From positions 3,844,001 through 3,908,000 of the forward strand of contig JAULSR010000002.1 of NCBI GenBank assembly GCA_030512295.1: a stretch of DNA of 64,000 nt, in the 5' to 3' direction. The notes under the pieces are model-generated. The model saw only the letters and a list, made by a program, of their open reading frames with translations, was not told where the DNA came from and did no database searches. This stretch comes from Bombardia bombarda. Lineage: Eukaryota; Ascomycota; Sordariomycetes; Sordariales; Lasiosphaeriaceae. Position 1 is the first letter of the stretch. Each line of letters begins with the position of its first letter. Position numbers and translations under genes: made by a program. Positions 1 to 12,268 of the stretch are shown one piece after another.

Positions 1-1132
1 CGAGTCCTTCTTGATGCCACTATTCAGCTTCTTGATGTACTCGAGCTCCGTCTTCATGCGCACATCAATACCGGCATCAGCTTGCTTATTGTCGCGGGCT
101 GCAACAAGTGTCTCGATGACCTGCATGGCCATGATCTTGGCCGCCTCGGCCTCAGGCTCCTGGATTACAGCGTGCGCCGCGAGTGAGGTGCCTGCGCCGG
201 CCTTCTTGTCCTTCAGGGGGGCCGTGTGCTTGAGGTGGATCAGCTTCTGCAGATAGAGAGCCACGCCGCGCTCGTGGTAGTCGAGGAATGGGTGCAAGTA
301 ATGTCCCACAGCTGACTTGAGCACATCAGTGCTGATGATAGCCAGATTGACACCGGCCTCGGCTGCTGCTGAAAATTGGTCTGGGGCAAATTCTGGAAGC
401 TCCTTGGCAATGTTCTTCGCTAGATCTGCTGTTGGGAGGCCGGTGAAGCGATGCTATTGCGAGCAGACTTGTCAGTTGAGCTTCAACAGGATGGTTGCAA
501 GGTCTCCTTACTTGGAAGATGCGCGGCGACGAAATACCCTTGGCTACTGACGGATGGTATACAAGCCATCTGTTGATCTTTCCACCACTCCCACTCTGGC
601 CATACTGGAAACACTCGTTGAGCTGTACAGTAAGCCACGAGCCCTCGCCATGATCGACCGAGGGATTGCCCTCAGCCAGATCCTTGAGATGGTAGCTGCG
701 CAGTGGCCCTCCGCGATACTGTTCCTCAACGAACTCAGCGGCGATGAAGAGCTTTGTCTCGCCTAAAATGTTCAGGGCACGGTCATGGTCGAATACCACT
801 CTTGGCTGAGGTTGCTCTTGCTGGCCGTTGGATTTCAGAGTGGACTCGTCGACATAGACGCCCTTTGACTTGAGCTCGTATTCTAGGCGCTCGGCGTTGG
901 AGAGCGAGTCTATCTGTTTCTTTTCAAGAGCCTTGGTTGTCGATACGTATTTTCCGATGGTTGCACAAGGAGTATCCGGATAGTCCTTCTGTGGCAATGT
1001 GCCCCAGAAACACTTGGCGACATAGTAGATGTTGGTACGCCGGCCTCCGTCCGCCCACTCCACCACAGCCGAACTCTTGGGATTGGATGGAAATGTCACC
1101 CATTGGGTGCTGGTGGGGACACGTTTCGACAT
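1..1132 (-). CDS. Unrecognised protein, 3' end beyond window (partial)
   Basis: Two exons are visible: 512-1132 and 1-453, the second running off the left edge. The 58-nt intron at 454-511 has a GTAAGG donor and an AATAG acceptor and is phase 0. Without it the frame drifts into non-conserved sequence; with it an open frame continues to base 1, giving at least 358 residues. I chose the MSKR start at 1132; an in-frame ATG at 1177 would add 15 residues. The protein looks soluble: no signal peptide, no membrane segment, a helical charged C-terminal part. I do not recognise the family. It lies 0.5 kb downstream of, and on the same strand as, the MACPF-signature gene, so it may belong to the same accessory locus. 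That is inference from position only. Confidence 0.65.
454..511 (-). other. Intron of the left-edge gene
   Basis: GT-AG intron of 58 nt. Removing it joins two open frames in phase 0. Confidence 0.65.
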
Positions 1133-1177
1133 GGTAAAGCCAGTGCTGATGGTGATGTGAATGCTGCTGGGAAACAC

Positions 1178-1682
1178 AGACTAAAGGGATCTTGTTGCGG
1201 ACCTCTGCTTCGGAGAGACCGGCGGCGAGCTCACTGAGGCAGACGTGTTAAATTCAGGGCACCGCAACACCTGCTTTCAAGTGGATTACAGTCATAGTCG
1301 TTCCCAGAAGTCGAGTGGCAAGTTGAAATCCTAGGTAAGTATGTGATGACTTCAGATGTGGTCAAACTTGGCGCTAGACCGGGTTAAGGACCAGTGCAGT
1401 AGCTCACGCGATCGATCATGAACTGGTGGCTTATGCCCCTGAGCTGAAACTGAATATTCGATAACTCAAAGTCGGTAATTATTGTCCGAAGCAATTGTGT
1501 CTGGACCCGATAGCGCAATCGAACTTGGCATTATTGTTTAGCCGTTCCAAAATAGCATCTGTGGATGAGCTGAGAAAATGAATAGCCCACAGCCCAGCCT
1601 AGATCCGCCACCCCTACAAGCCACCGAACCATTGCCTTGGTCCCGTTCTACCCGCCGTGCATTCCCCACATTTATACAAGCC
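1178..1682. other. Intergenic, no gene seen
   Basis: About 0.5 kb between the stop of the MACPF-signature gene and the left-edge gene on the same strand. It must hold the promoter of the left-edge gene. No repeat or RNA gene was recognised. Confidence 0.5.
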
Positions 1683-2884
1683 TCATGCGCTCAGCAACAA
1701 CCTTGCCGCCGCCGCCAACCGGGGGTCACCCTCGGAGTCGCCGGGAAAATCGCCGATGAGCATATCGAGCGATGGCTGGCTCACAAGACTGACATACTGG
1801 TTTAGTCTTGCATATGGGGCCAGCAAAAGCTGCACCACGAGTCCAGACTGACAGATGTCGGCACATGCATTTAGGGGCAGGGCCTGGCCGTCGCACAGCT
1901 TGAGTTGACGCATTCGCTTCCGCACCTCTTGTGGCAGGTTGGCAACAGTGGCCAAGTATCTGACCGCGGCCTGATTGATGAGCGCCTGCTTCTCGTCGTA
2001 GGCGCGCTTGCTCACAACCGCAACTGACTCGGTTTGCTTGGTGAGAGTATTGTATCCAGAGAAGGACAACTTTGACTCGGCTGATGAACTGCTGCTGCTC
2101 GTCTTGTGTGTCACACTAACCTTGACAAACAGTACCTTCACCGTGACTGTGAGCTCCAGTGTCTCGGTCTTGGATTTGGATGCAGAAGAGGCCGACAGAC
2201 AGGCACCGGCATCACCGCCCAGCTCGTACCCGCAGACATAGTAGTCTCCATAGCGCTGCCTAAAGCGGGCGGGACCGTCACGGGCGCAGAGGAGCATGAC
2301 GGCTTCAGGCGAGAAAGGTAGCGGGCCGTCGAGCACGATGCGGCCGACGCGGCAAGTAGCGTTGCGCGAGGCCTGGACGCTCTGTAGTGGATATTCATGT
2401 CAGCCAGCCGCATGGAGGAACTATTTGTTTTCGATCCACTTGTACGTACATTCTCATTTTCCATCACTGTCTTATCGTACTTGCCGCTGACACTGCCGCT
2501 GAGAAACGGATAGCCCACGCTCACGCCTACTTCGGCGCTAAGGTGATCGTAACTAGACCCGGAGTGAGTGCTGAAGCCATCCCGGAACGAGGCACTTCCA
2601 CCCTGGATGTCTGGTAGAACAACCTTCAGTTGAACTCCTTTTCTAGAGCGGAGATCAAAGGGGTTCGCTGACGGCTCCAGCCATGGGCCTGTGGCCAGAG
2701 CCATGCGCTTCGAGTCAAAGCCGACGAGCATGTTTTGCACGTCGCCTGTCATGGGAACCGAGAAGGGGTGACCGGCATCGGCAAAGGCTGCAAGTGATGG
2801 ACGAGACGGGTCGCTGGAGGGTTCTGTGAGGGAGTCGTGCCTCCAACGGTCGGTGAGCTCGTGCTCTGTCGGTGTGGGTATCAT
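1683..2884 (-). CDS. MACPF-signature protein (perforin-like, small)
   Basis: Two exons, 2450-2884 and 1683-2381, with a 68-nt phase-0 intron (GTACGT donor, GCTGAC branch-like site, CTACAG acceptor), give 377 aa. Residues about 189-201 contain Y-G-D-Y-Y-x6-G-G, matching the core MACPF signature (Y/W-G-T/S-H-F/Y-x6-G-G) with Asp-Tyr in place of Thr-His. Glycine/serine-rich beta-strand-like segments precede it. There is no signal peptide. MACPF proteins oligomerise and insert beta-hairpins into membranes, but many fungal members are untested and activity cannot be read from sequence. The gene is divergent from an SNTX-like gene 0.8 kb away, which strengthens a membrane-attack or recognition reading. 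A missed 3' exon is possible because the C-terminus is short for the superfamily. Confidence 0.7.
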
Positions 2885-3661
2885 TGTCGAATGCTGACTT
2901 CTGTCTGCTGGCTGCTTGACTCCTCTGTCCCTCTCAGTCCGGCTCTCTGGCCCTCATCGTCGGGTCAACTTTATGGCCAAAAGCGCTTGGTTCGTTTGTC
3001 ACCTGCGTGCCCATCCAACAAGGCGGCCATGATGATTTGCATCGACATGCAAGAATTGCTAGTTCACATACTAGTGCGGACCGTGATATTGGTCCAGGAC
3101 CCGTTGTGGTTGCTGCGGCTGAAGATCAGTCGACGATAAAGAAAGAAATCCAGATTCAATGGAAGATGTGCGTTTTCGTTTGGGCTGACTGCGGGGCAAA
3201 TCTGGGTGAAAAAGAGAGGCGCTAACCTGGAACTAACCTGGAACCGCTGCCAGTGGAGGTGTTCATCGTACCTGCAGCGGGCGCATGGTTGCACGTTCTC
3301 GGGACTTCCTGGCGCGCAATATCCCAACTCCCAGCTGAAGCACAGGCGCCACAAGCCCCACCAGTTGTTCTGGAACAGTGGTGTAAACCATTGATAGCGG
3401 CTAGTTGCACACCCACCCTCAGCATCACAACTTCCTTGGCGCTCAATCCATCCTCTCGGGTCATGGATACCTATTTCCCCTTTGGCAAGCAACACCGAAT
3501 ACAGTCTAACCGCTACCAGCGAATAGCGAGATGGATGGAAAGCAACGACATCGACACTTGAAGCGTCCATTTAAACCCGCAGTACCCGTATACTGCTGCC
3601 ATGGCGTGCCAATCGAAGCTCCAAGACAGTCTTCCACTTCTGCCATCACCTATCCGCCAAC
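2885..3661. promoter_or_regulatory. Shared upstream region of two divergent MACPF-superfamily genes
   Basis: About 0.78 kb separates two divergent start codons and so must contain both promoters. No specific factor site was identified. Short open frames here overlap one another on both strands and look like chance. Confidence 0.45.
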
Positions 3662-6600
3662 ATGGCTCAACTACTAGCTCCATACAACAACTCCATGCGT
3701 TTGGGCCAAGGCTTCAACTCCTATATTCAGCAGATTTGCCTCGACCGCGCCGTGTTACCAGCAGACGAGTTCAAGACTTCGTCGTTGAGCTCCATCGCAA
3801 CCCCTTCATCCTCAGGTCTGATCGAGCGTGGCGGTGCTACGGAAGGCGAGGATGTAGATGAGTCCGAGGACTACGTTGAGGCGGAGAGGAAGAAGATTAT
3901 GGGCACCAAGGGTGGACGGACAAGACCTGTTGAGGAGCGCCCACCTTGGGTCAAGGCCCAGATTGTAACATACTCGTCGCGCTTCGTCGACAAGCTCAGC
4001 GACGTCACTGGTATGTGCTCTCCTAAAAATCCTTGGCTTTTTTATTTACCACAGGCTGACGATACGGTCTTGTTGTCTAGACGCCATGAACATATCTGGC
4101 TCCTTGTCGATCAAGACGGGTACTATTGGTGGACAGGCCAACGGGTCGTACGTCGACAGCGACAAGTTCAAGTCCAGCGACATCAACTTCCATCTCCAGG
4201 TCAAAGTTACGAACCAGATTCATGACGCCAAGAACTACACTGTCTTCAACAAGATTGAGGACATGAAGGACGAGGACTTTCCCCAAATCTACGGTGTACG
4301 TGTAGCATCCCAGCCCCATAATGGTCGTCTTCGTAACCCGACTAATCCATCTCCTAGGACACGTTCATATCTGGCTGGGAGGAAGGTGGCGAGCTCAACG
4401 CCATCATTTCCATCAAGGTCAGCGACAAGGCCAAGATCACCGAAATCAAGGCCGGACTGGAAGCCAACATGACCACTCCGGCAGGCGTCTCCATTGGGGT
4501 CAAGGGCAACTTTGAGATGGACAAGCGTAACATCACCAAGGACACCGAGACCACTATGGCAGTAAACTGGTCTGGTGGCGGCAGTATCAAGGACCCCTCA
4601 GAGGAATGGAGCATTGCAACGCTCAAACGTGCCGCCGCTGCCTTCCCTGACCTCGTAGCCATTACGCCGCAACGCACATACGCCATTCTAACCAAATACA
4701 CGGCTCTCGAGAGCTTCCATCAGCAGATGAAGAAGTGCCGCCCCTTGGACTACGAGAATGCCGGCATCTACACTGGCGCTCTCCTCGACCACTACATGGA
4801 CTACAAGGTGTTGTGGAAGCAGATCTCGCAGGCCACGTACGAGCTGGAGGCCAATCATGCAACTATCGAGATGGCCCAGCCATCCCAGGATATTTGCGAT
4901 CTCGCCGAGATTAGGGTACAACCAACCGATGCCGACGTCAAACTGATCACCGGCCAAACCGGCGAGGCAGCGAGCAGCACAGGGTCACATCATCCTCCAG
5001 AAGAGTCTGGCGCCATGGTGGTGACAAAGCAGGACTTGGCCCTCACGACACAGACACATTCCGGAAACGTGGCTGGCGCAAGGTACAAGTACACAGTCTT
5101 CCATCCATCGTTCGCAGGCCTGATCAAGGCACGTAAGGTATGCCGCTTTGAGATGTCCAAGATTGTCAAGGAGGTCGACATCATCGCCAAGCATCCGCAG
5201 CTGGCCAGCGACGCAGGACGAGACTCGTTCTTTCTTCATCCTCTTGTGTTCAGGCAGATGCTTCCTGTGAGTTTCTATTTAACCAGACTTCGTTTTCACG
5301 GGATGTCGCTGACAAGATTTGGTATTATTTAGATCGTACGCATTGCAACAGAGGGCTCCGCTCTTGGCCAGAAAGACCCGTACGCCGCGACAATCTTGGG
5401 ATACAGCCCACCAAATGAGCATGAGCGCCAGGCAGTCTCTGTACACAAGCTTGATGTTCCTGTAGAATCCACTCACGTCGATATCCAACAATCCCTTCAA
5501 GAAGTCGGCCGCAAGTCGCACGACTACCGAGTTCAGGGGTTTGGGGGTGAAGTTGCATCAGTGCACTCGCGCGCCACGCTACAGAACGATCTCAAGCGTC
5601 TCGACCCAATGTTTCGTCCAACCCAGCTGGCTGTTTGGTTCGTAGTTGACGTCGTCAAAGGCATCCAAGTACGATATGCCAACGGGGAAGTCATCCGCCA
5701 CGGCTCGTGCGATGGTTCGCCCTCGCACTCTCTCCAACTCGACTCCGACGGCTCCGAGATCATCTACGAGGTGGTTTTCCAGACAGCGCTCGACGAGAAC
5801 AACGCCTCTGTAATCTCACAGTTCAGTGTTGCCACATCCCGATGCAAGACCCTCGACACAACATCAGAGCCGAATCCCGTAACGCCACCTCCCAAGTCCG
5901 AGCCCAAGAACAAGAGCGACGATGATACCGAGGCCGAGGAGGTAGAAGAAGACAAGGAAGAAGAGCCTTCTCCTCCCCCTCCCGAGCCACGCACCCTGAC
6001 CAACCACAAAACATACACCTGGTCGCGCCCCAACCACGATGACCAATGGAGTCTCCGCGGCTTCGTCACCGTCGTCTTCAACGGTCTGCCCACCACCCTC
6101 GGCGTCGTCTGGGGCAAAGACGCCTTCGTCCCTGTCCCCTCAGCTCGCATCGCGCCGCCCCTCTGCAAGGACTTCCTCGGCCTCAGCCCCGCCCTCAAAG
6201 ACAACATCCGCGGCTGGAGCCTGCCGCGCCCCAACGGCTTCCCAGGCAAGTTCCTCATGGGTCACTCCATCTCCACGGGTGTCGCTTCGACCGCCCCAGT
6301 CACCGTCTTCAACGCCCTCGACGCCATCGACTTCAGCTGGAAGGTCAAGAGCATTGGCTTCGCTGCCGTGGAAGGCGGTAAGCTGGCGGGTATCAAGGTC
6401 GTCTACTTCAGTGGCCGGGAATTGGTCCACGGGGCGTATCTGCCCGCCACGGAGGTCTGGAGTTGCTCTGTCAAGTCGGACCTAGTTGTGGCCAAGATCA
6501 CGGCGGGGAAGAAGGAGGGCGCGGCGCAGGGTCATGTGAACTCACTTGAGTTTATTAGGGCAGACGAGAGGGGGTCGCTGCCGCAGTGGCCGTTGGAGAT

Positions 6601-6781
6601 CTCGACGCTGAGGTATGTGGCCGAGGATGCTAATGGGGAGGGGGTGGTGTTGAAGGAAAAGTCAGAGGTTGTGGATCTCGCGCCTACGGTGGCGAATGTC
6701 AAGTGGTCGGTTAGAGGCTTCTATGGGGAGGTGTCTGGGGGTTTGATCTCGCGGTTGGGTGTTATTTGGGGACGGGGGTGA
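3662..6781 (+). CDS. Stonustoxin-type MACPF-like protein with jacalin-like C-terminus
   Basis: Four exons (3662-4010, 4081-4295, 4358-5266, 5333-6781) give 973 aa. The three introns of 70, 62 and 66 nt have standard borders, and coding length is a multiple of three. After an acidic N-terminal region, residues about 117-310 resemble the MACPF/CDC-like domain of the SNTX family: a Ser/Gly-rich strand pair, an F-I-S-G-W segment, then amphipathic strands ending in a T-M-A-V-N-W-S-G-G-G block followed by a helix. The C-terminal half has two or more blocks with the G-I-x-V-x-Y ... R-G-F-x-G rhythm of jacalin-like lectin folds, separated by a Lys/Glu/Pro-rich linker. No signal peptide is seen, so any release would be unconventional or by lysis. 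Related fungal proteins are largely uncharacterised; both domain calls are pattern-based. Confidence 0.65.
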
Positions 6782-7424
6782 GTTTAAGTGTTCTGTGTAC
6801 GATTACCGGGTAATAGGTAGGTACCCAGTTATGCCATCATAAGGCTCGGGACTAGCTGTGCTATGTATTGAAAAACACGTTCAACTAGATATACTTAAAT
6901 TGTTCAGTACAGATTGCTGGGGTTATCGGTATCTCCAGCTTAAAACACTTTCCCATCACGCTTTCAGTAGAAAGGAGTCAAACATGAAAACGAAGAAGGC
7001 GCTAGAATTCGTCTTGCAAAAGGGCAAGAGCAAAGGACCTAGGCACAAACTCAAATCAAAAATTTCATCAGCCAATGGCTACGGCTGTAATCGGCGGATT
7101 TCGAAATTGCGGCAGATGGATTCGTATTCCGTACGTTCCTGCATGTTATGAACACCCAACCCTAAAGCCTCCTGTGCACTGCAGAAATTTGGCATCCTGT
7201 GTCGCACCCGAATGTGCCCTGGGGTCCAAAATAGAGCCCCCAATTGATTGTTCGAATATCAGCTCTATGCACTGCCGCCCAGCCTTTATATTGCGGCAAT
7301 TACTCAGCCTACCGCAATCCCCTCCTATATGTAGGACAGGTATGACGGTGCCATAACTAACTGTCCCATCAACCTTCGCGAACCTTGCTCCAAACCTACC
7401 CCACCCAGAACGTTTTAGCCAGCA
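6782..7424. other. Intergenic, no gene seen
   Basis: Separates two plus-strand genes and must carry the 3' end of the SNTX-like gene and the promoter of the DUF3176 gene. A GGTAGGTACC motif of the kind found elsewhere in the window lies near 6816-6828. Confidence 0.45.
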
Positions 7425-9831
7425 ATGGCTTCATTCGATACGATTGGGGAAGCCCGTCCTTCTGTCGATTTTGGCGAGAGCACCCTTTACTGTGCGCGAT
7501 CTGTTTCGTCCTTGTCTAAGGTTTCTCGAAGCGCAAGCAGCAGCACAGCCGCCGACACACTCGATTCAATAGCCAAAGGAAACATTTCCACACCAATCGA
7601 CTCACACTGTCGTCCCTACTCTGTTTTTCGAAGCTGGAGATGGGAAATCTTGACGCTTGAGGCCGTTATTGGCCTTACAGTTGCACTATTCGCTATCCCT
7701 ATCTCGTTTGACGGCAAGGACATATCAGACTGGAAGCTCCCCATCAACATGAGCACCTTCTTAGCCTTACAATCTACTTTGCTTCGAGCCTGTTTGGTTG
7801 CTATCGGTGGTCAGATCATCTCCCAGCTCAAATGGTCATGGTTCATGAGTCAAAGCAACGGCCCTCGCCCACTTCAGAACCTTCAAGATTTTGACAACGC
7901 AAGCCGCAGTGCACTAGGTGCCGCTCTTCTCATTCCGAAGGTACTGAGGAACCATTTCGGTGCATTTCTTGTAGCGTTTGCAACAATCCTCACTATGGCC
8001 ATTGGGCCCATGGTCCAGCAATCTATCACGAACATCGACTGCCTTCTTTTGGAAGACGGGGCAACTGACATTCCTTCAATTCCCTATGCCCGCTTTGTTC
8101 CCCGTACGTCAGGTTACTATTTTAGCGACGGCAACCCAGTCCTCGATATCGAGGCACAAAGTGCAGTCTACGTCAGTCTGACTAGACCAAAGGCGCCGGA
8201 GAGTCAGGTCACTGTATCATGCATCACAGGGAACTGTACATTTCCAAACGGGGATCCCATCGACGGCGGTGCAGGGACCCATGATGGCTCTGCAACGGAC
8301 AGCGTCTCGCACACGTCTGTCGGCATGTGCAGCGCCTGTGTTGATGTTACGCAACTGGCCCTTTCAACCAATTTGACCTCTGAAAGCTTTCTGGCGAACA
8401 ATGGGGAAGCGTACTGGAAGTATACCCTCCCAAGCGGTCTCAGGATAGACTTACGTGCCCTTCCGGATCCGGACGCAGCGGCCGCTCAAAACCTCACATT
8501 TTCCCCCAGCTTGGTGTCTGGGGAATTCATCAGGGCGGAAACGAGTTCAGACCTCACATGGATGGGAAACCTTCCAGCTCCTAAGTTGGATATCGTTTCG
8601 CGGTGGGCGTTTGCCAATATCACAGTGATGTCTGTCAACCAAGGCAATGACCCAACAACCTGCAACCAGAACCCACAAAATGCTGTTCAGCGCTGGGCGG
8701 CTTTTACTTGCAGACACGGCATAGTGGCAGTTACCTGCTCAATTTACCCATGTATGCGCACGTACATAGCGTCCATCAACAACCGAGTACTCAACGAGCG
8801 GCCGATAAGCTCGAACCCCTTGGTGCCGGGGGAGGTAGAAACATTGCAGGGTGGGAGCTACTATCCCGATACCATCTCGGTGGATAATAAGCTTATTCCT
8901 CTTGTTGGGGTAAAATCGCCTTGTCAAGGAGGTGATGGAGCCGCCCATGATAACCAAAGTATGACTGGTGCTCCAAGTACAACAAAGGTGCAGCTTCTCG
9001 AGAAGCAGACCAACGAAACATTCATCATGCGCAGCTTCTCGGTCCTTGAAAAATGCATTCACATGCACAGCGCACTTTTCGCAGACGCAATCACTCGCTT
9101 TTTCGAGACATCTACCTTCAGGGGCACCTGTCGGCTTATTAATGCAACGGACGAGGGTCTGAACTGTGATTTGAGGTATAGGGAAGGCCAGGGGAAATGG
9201 CTACAAAATGTATACAACAACAATAACGCTACTGTGGCCTCGATCAGCGACTACATCGACGCTAGCTATGACGAATCAGTATCGCACAAAATACGGCAGC
9301 GGCGAGCTCCCGAGTCGTTCCCTAACGCCCCCTCCGCCGGGGTTAGTCCAAGGCTTGGCTTGGCGATCAAGCGTATGCACATCCGTGGACTGGCGGTGGC
9401 TTACGTTTCCAGCAGCACTGGTAGTCATCATGGCAGGGCTGTTGCTGTGGATGGTGATACGGAGCTGGATGCATCGATATGACGAGCCAGTGTGGAAGGA
9501 CAGCGTCTTCCCCGCCATAATCTACTGGGACCGATTCAAGACGACGGACGGGGATGCAGTAGGGCCTCTCCTGGATTTTGACTGCCTTGGGACTGACACC
9601 GATCATATGGGACGCAGGATGCTGCGGGAGGCCAGCGAAATGGACCGTGTGGCAGCCAATCTGCATGTTTCGTTTCAAACTCCATCACCGAGGGAAGCCG
9701 ATTGGGTCGGGGGCCAAAACTTGAATGGTGTGCGCCGACGTGTATTCGGAATCAGGCCAAGGTCTGGAAGCTGGCCGGCAGCGCCAAAGAAAAGACGGGC
9801 ATCCATCGACTCACTTTTTGTGCACCCATAA
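7425..9831 (+). CDS. DUF3176 fungal membrane protein, frame broken near 9260
   Basis: Residues 1-610 or so read in one frame from the ATG at 7425 and the C-terminal part reads in another (open to 9831). The join falls near 9258-9263, where one extra nucleotide (or two missing) separates a D-Y-I-D segment from L-A-M-T-N. The corrected product is about 801 aa. It has three N-terminal hydrophobic segments (about 85-105, 120-135, 180-200), a long Cys- and Asn-glycosite-rich extracellular loop, and a final membrane helix just before W-x-D-R-F. This is the layout of the fungal DUF3176 family, whose function is unknown. An alternative 70-nt intron (9210-9279) would restore frame but would remove sequence that reads like family core. 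It could be a young pseudogene or a sequence error. Confidence 0.8.
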
Positions 9832-10438
9832 GCAGCAATCCAAATCTGAGCTCGGACTTGACGTTTTACGACACATCAACGATGAATTGGCATTGAATGT
9901 GATGTCGTGCTAAAACCAGTTGCGAGTCTCAGCCATCCATCCTTGAAGCAGGATCCTTCGAGCCAAATAAGGGAAGTCCTCTGAGAGCCAGGCTGCAGGT
10001 GGGCGGCGCGGGCGGGTCGAGCGCGTACCGTTGCATTGCGGACCAAGGATATGCTTCGCCTCGGTTTATGATTGGATGGGCCATGTGAATTTCGGATCCG
10101 CTGTGCGGCGTAGCTTTGGCGAAGCTTCGATCGAAATTGCTTTAGGAAAGGCCGTGATAGCTGATCCTTGTTTTTGACGACAGACGTGCTTTGGTGTCTG
10201 CGACCGAGCCAATGAAGTCGACACAATGCTCTGTCCGGTCGCCATCGTGCGCCTCGACGCCGCAGCCGATCATACTCGGCCCCTGTCGAAACTGCAGGGA
10301 GGATGCAGTGGCACTTTCTCTTTCCCTCGTGGCAGAGAACCCCCGTTTCTCCTCCTCGATTCATTCTTTGCACCACTTCACCAAGTGTCCTTTTGACCGT
10401 CGACAACTGACCGACGGCGAGTCAACACCCGAGTAGCG
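9832..10438. other. Intergenic, no gene seen
   Basis: Contains the 3' end of the DUF3176 gene and the promoter of the PAN/apple-like gene. No conserved element was recognised. Confidence 0.4.
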
Positions 10439-11412
10439 ATGGATCATTCGCCGAGATATTCGCCTACGGGCCGCCCGTACGACGATGGCTTGATAGTGTC
10501 GGACGACTCCCACAGAATCTACCCCGAAGTAGCCCAACAAAAGTCGTCGCCGCAGCCGCCGCCCAGTACTACGATGACCAATGCCACAATGACTCCTGCC
10601 ACGATTGGGGGAACACCATTACCGGCGGAAAAAGCCTGGAGTGTCAACAATTACCAACAAAACGACGGCTACCCAGCAGAGGGGTATCGGGGTTCTATCT
10701 GGAAGAGACCTATAACATGGGTTGTGATTGTCGCACTGGTCGTGATAGCGGTACTGGCCGGAGTATTGGGAGGAGTTGTATCGGGCAGCATCAAGACGCC
10801 GGCCAATTCGAGGTAAGATGGAGTCAATCGGGACGACATTTCGTTGAGGATGGTCGCTAACGTGGATGACATGACAACAGGGCAAGCGAGCAAAACGCAC
10901 AAAGCGGTGCTCAATCCAGCATCAGCACCATCTCAACGGCAACTTCGGCACCAACCGCCAGCGCCTCCAGCGGCTCATCAACAGCAACTAGCGACGGAGC
11001 GACCGTCTCTAGCTCTGGTTCCAGCACCTCATCGACCATCACGCGTGCTCCGACCTCATCCGCCCCGCAACCAACAGTTTCTGTCTCAACCACGACAGTG
11101 AGTGGCGGTTTGGCTGTCATCTGGGAATGCCCCTCTGCCAACGGGGTCAACTACACGACAAATGCGTCAGGGTCTGCTAAGACGTTCAGACGGCAATGCT
11201 CGGTCAACTACTCTGGAGGTGAAGGGAAGCTGGGGTTGCAGTCGGATCATGTTCCGACCATTCGGAGCATGACAGAATGCCTGGACCTTTGTGCGACGCT
11301 GTCTACGTGTGTAGGCGCCGTCTTCAATGCGGGGCCGCAGTGCTGGCTGAAGGAGACGATTGGCTCCTCGTCCACCGAGGATGGCACGGAGAGCGCTATT
11401 CTCTGGCAATAA
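10439..11412 (+). CDS. Single-pass membrane protein with PAN/apple-like ectodomain
   Basis: Two exons, 10439-10812 and 10881-11412, separated by a 68-nt intron (GTAAGA donor, CAACAG acceptor), give 301 aa. A Pro/Gln-rich N-terminal arm of about 90 residues is followed by one membrane helix at about 93-115, then a Ser/Thr-rich stalk of about 75 residues, then a Cys-containing domain from about residue 198. Its pattern, S-M-T-E-C-L-D-L-C ... C-V-G-A ... C-W-L-K, is that of PAN/apple-like modules, which bind protein or carbohydrate. With no signal peptide, the internal helix would act as a signal anchor and put the domain outside (type II). The role is unknown; a cell-surface sensor or adhesive function is inference. 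Confidence 0.8.
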
Positions 11413-12268
11413 TTGCTGTTACTGGATGGGCTTTTTGGGGTGTGAACATAAAAGTGTGTATTATACCTATTTTGTGGTTCAAATATTTCAGCGGCATGTT
11501 ATGGTTGATGCACAGCGATGAGGACGGGTTATTTTAATGGTTTGTGGATATTTTGGATGGCATATGTGAACCTTTAATGTTTTCTGTTTATAGGGAGGCT
11601 TTTGTGGCTTACATTATTTCCATTCACGCATTGCTTTTCTTGTATAAAAGAGTTCATGAATCCAACGCACTGATTGCAACTGAACTTGTGGGCATGGCCA
11701 CGCTTTTTGGCGCGTCTCCGTCAGTTGCACTGTCCGATTGCTCGCCATCGAACATGACGTTTGGTTACCTATTTTTGTCCGCGATAAACAAGAAACATTG
11801 TTCCTTAATATTGAAGCTCGGACATGAGTTAAAATCCTTTCTTTCTTTGCCTCGACCCTGCGACGGCAAAACAACGTGACATTTCCAGGAACCGGGAGCA
11901 AGCTCATGCAAATCGTGGGCGAGGGAAAACCCCGCATTCCCCAAGCTCCTTTCCACGAAAGTACCACCCGTTCCTCTTTATCGTGGTTTAGCACCTTCCC
12001 GTTGTGGAGATTGACCTGCGATAGAGTGACGACGCTGAGATCGGGCCCCGCATCGGAATTGAAGTCCTGAGATTGGTGATTGAGTCACGCTGTGAGGCCG
12101 GAAAATAGCTTGAGTCGTCCCATCGGCTTCGTTTCAGCAGCATTCAAGTACTCACTCTGTCAATTGTTTCTACCCCCACAAAGAACTTTGAAGTACATTA
12201 CATGAGCTAGTTCGGTCAATTACACTCAATTCTCGCCATACTTTCTCACAGCGCATGAGAATACCGAG
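11413..12268. other. Intergenic, no gene seen
   Basis: About 0.86 kb between two plus-strand genes. Only short, AT-leaning open frames without coding character are present. Confidence 0.4.
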
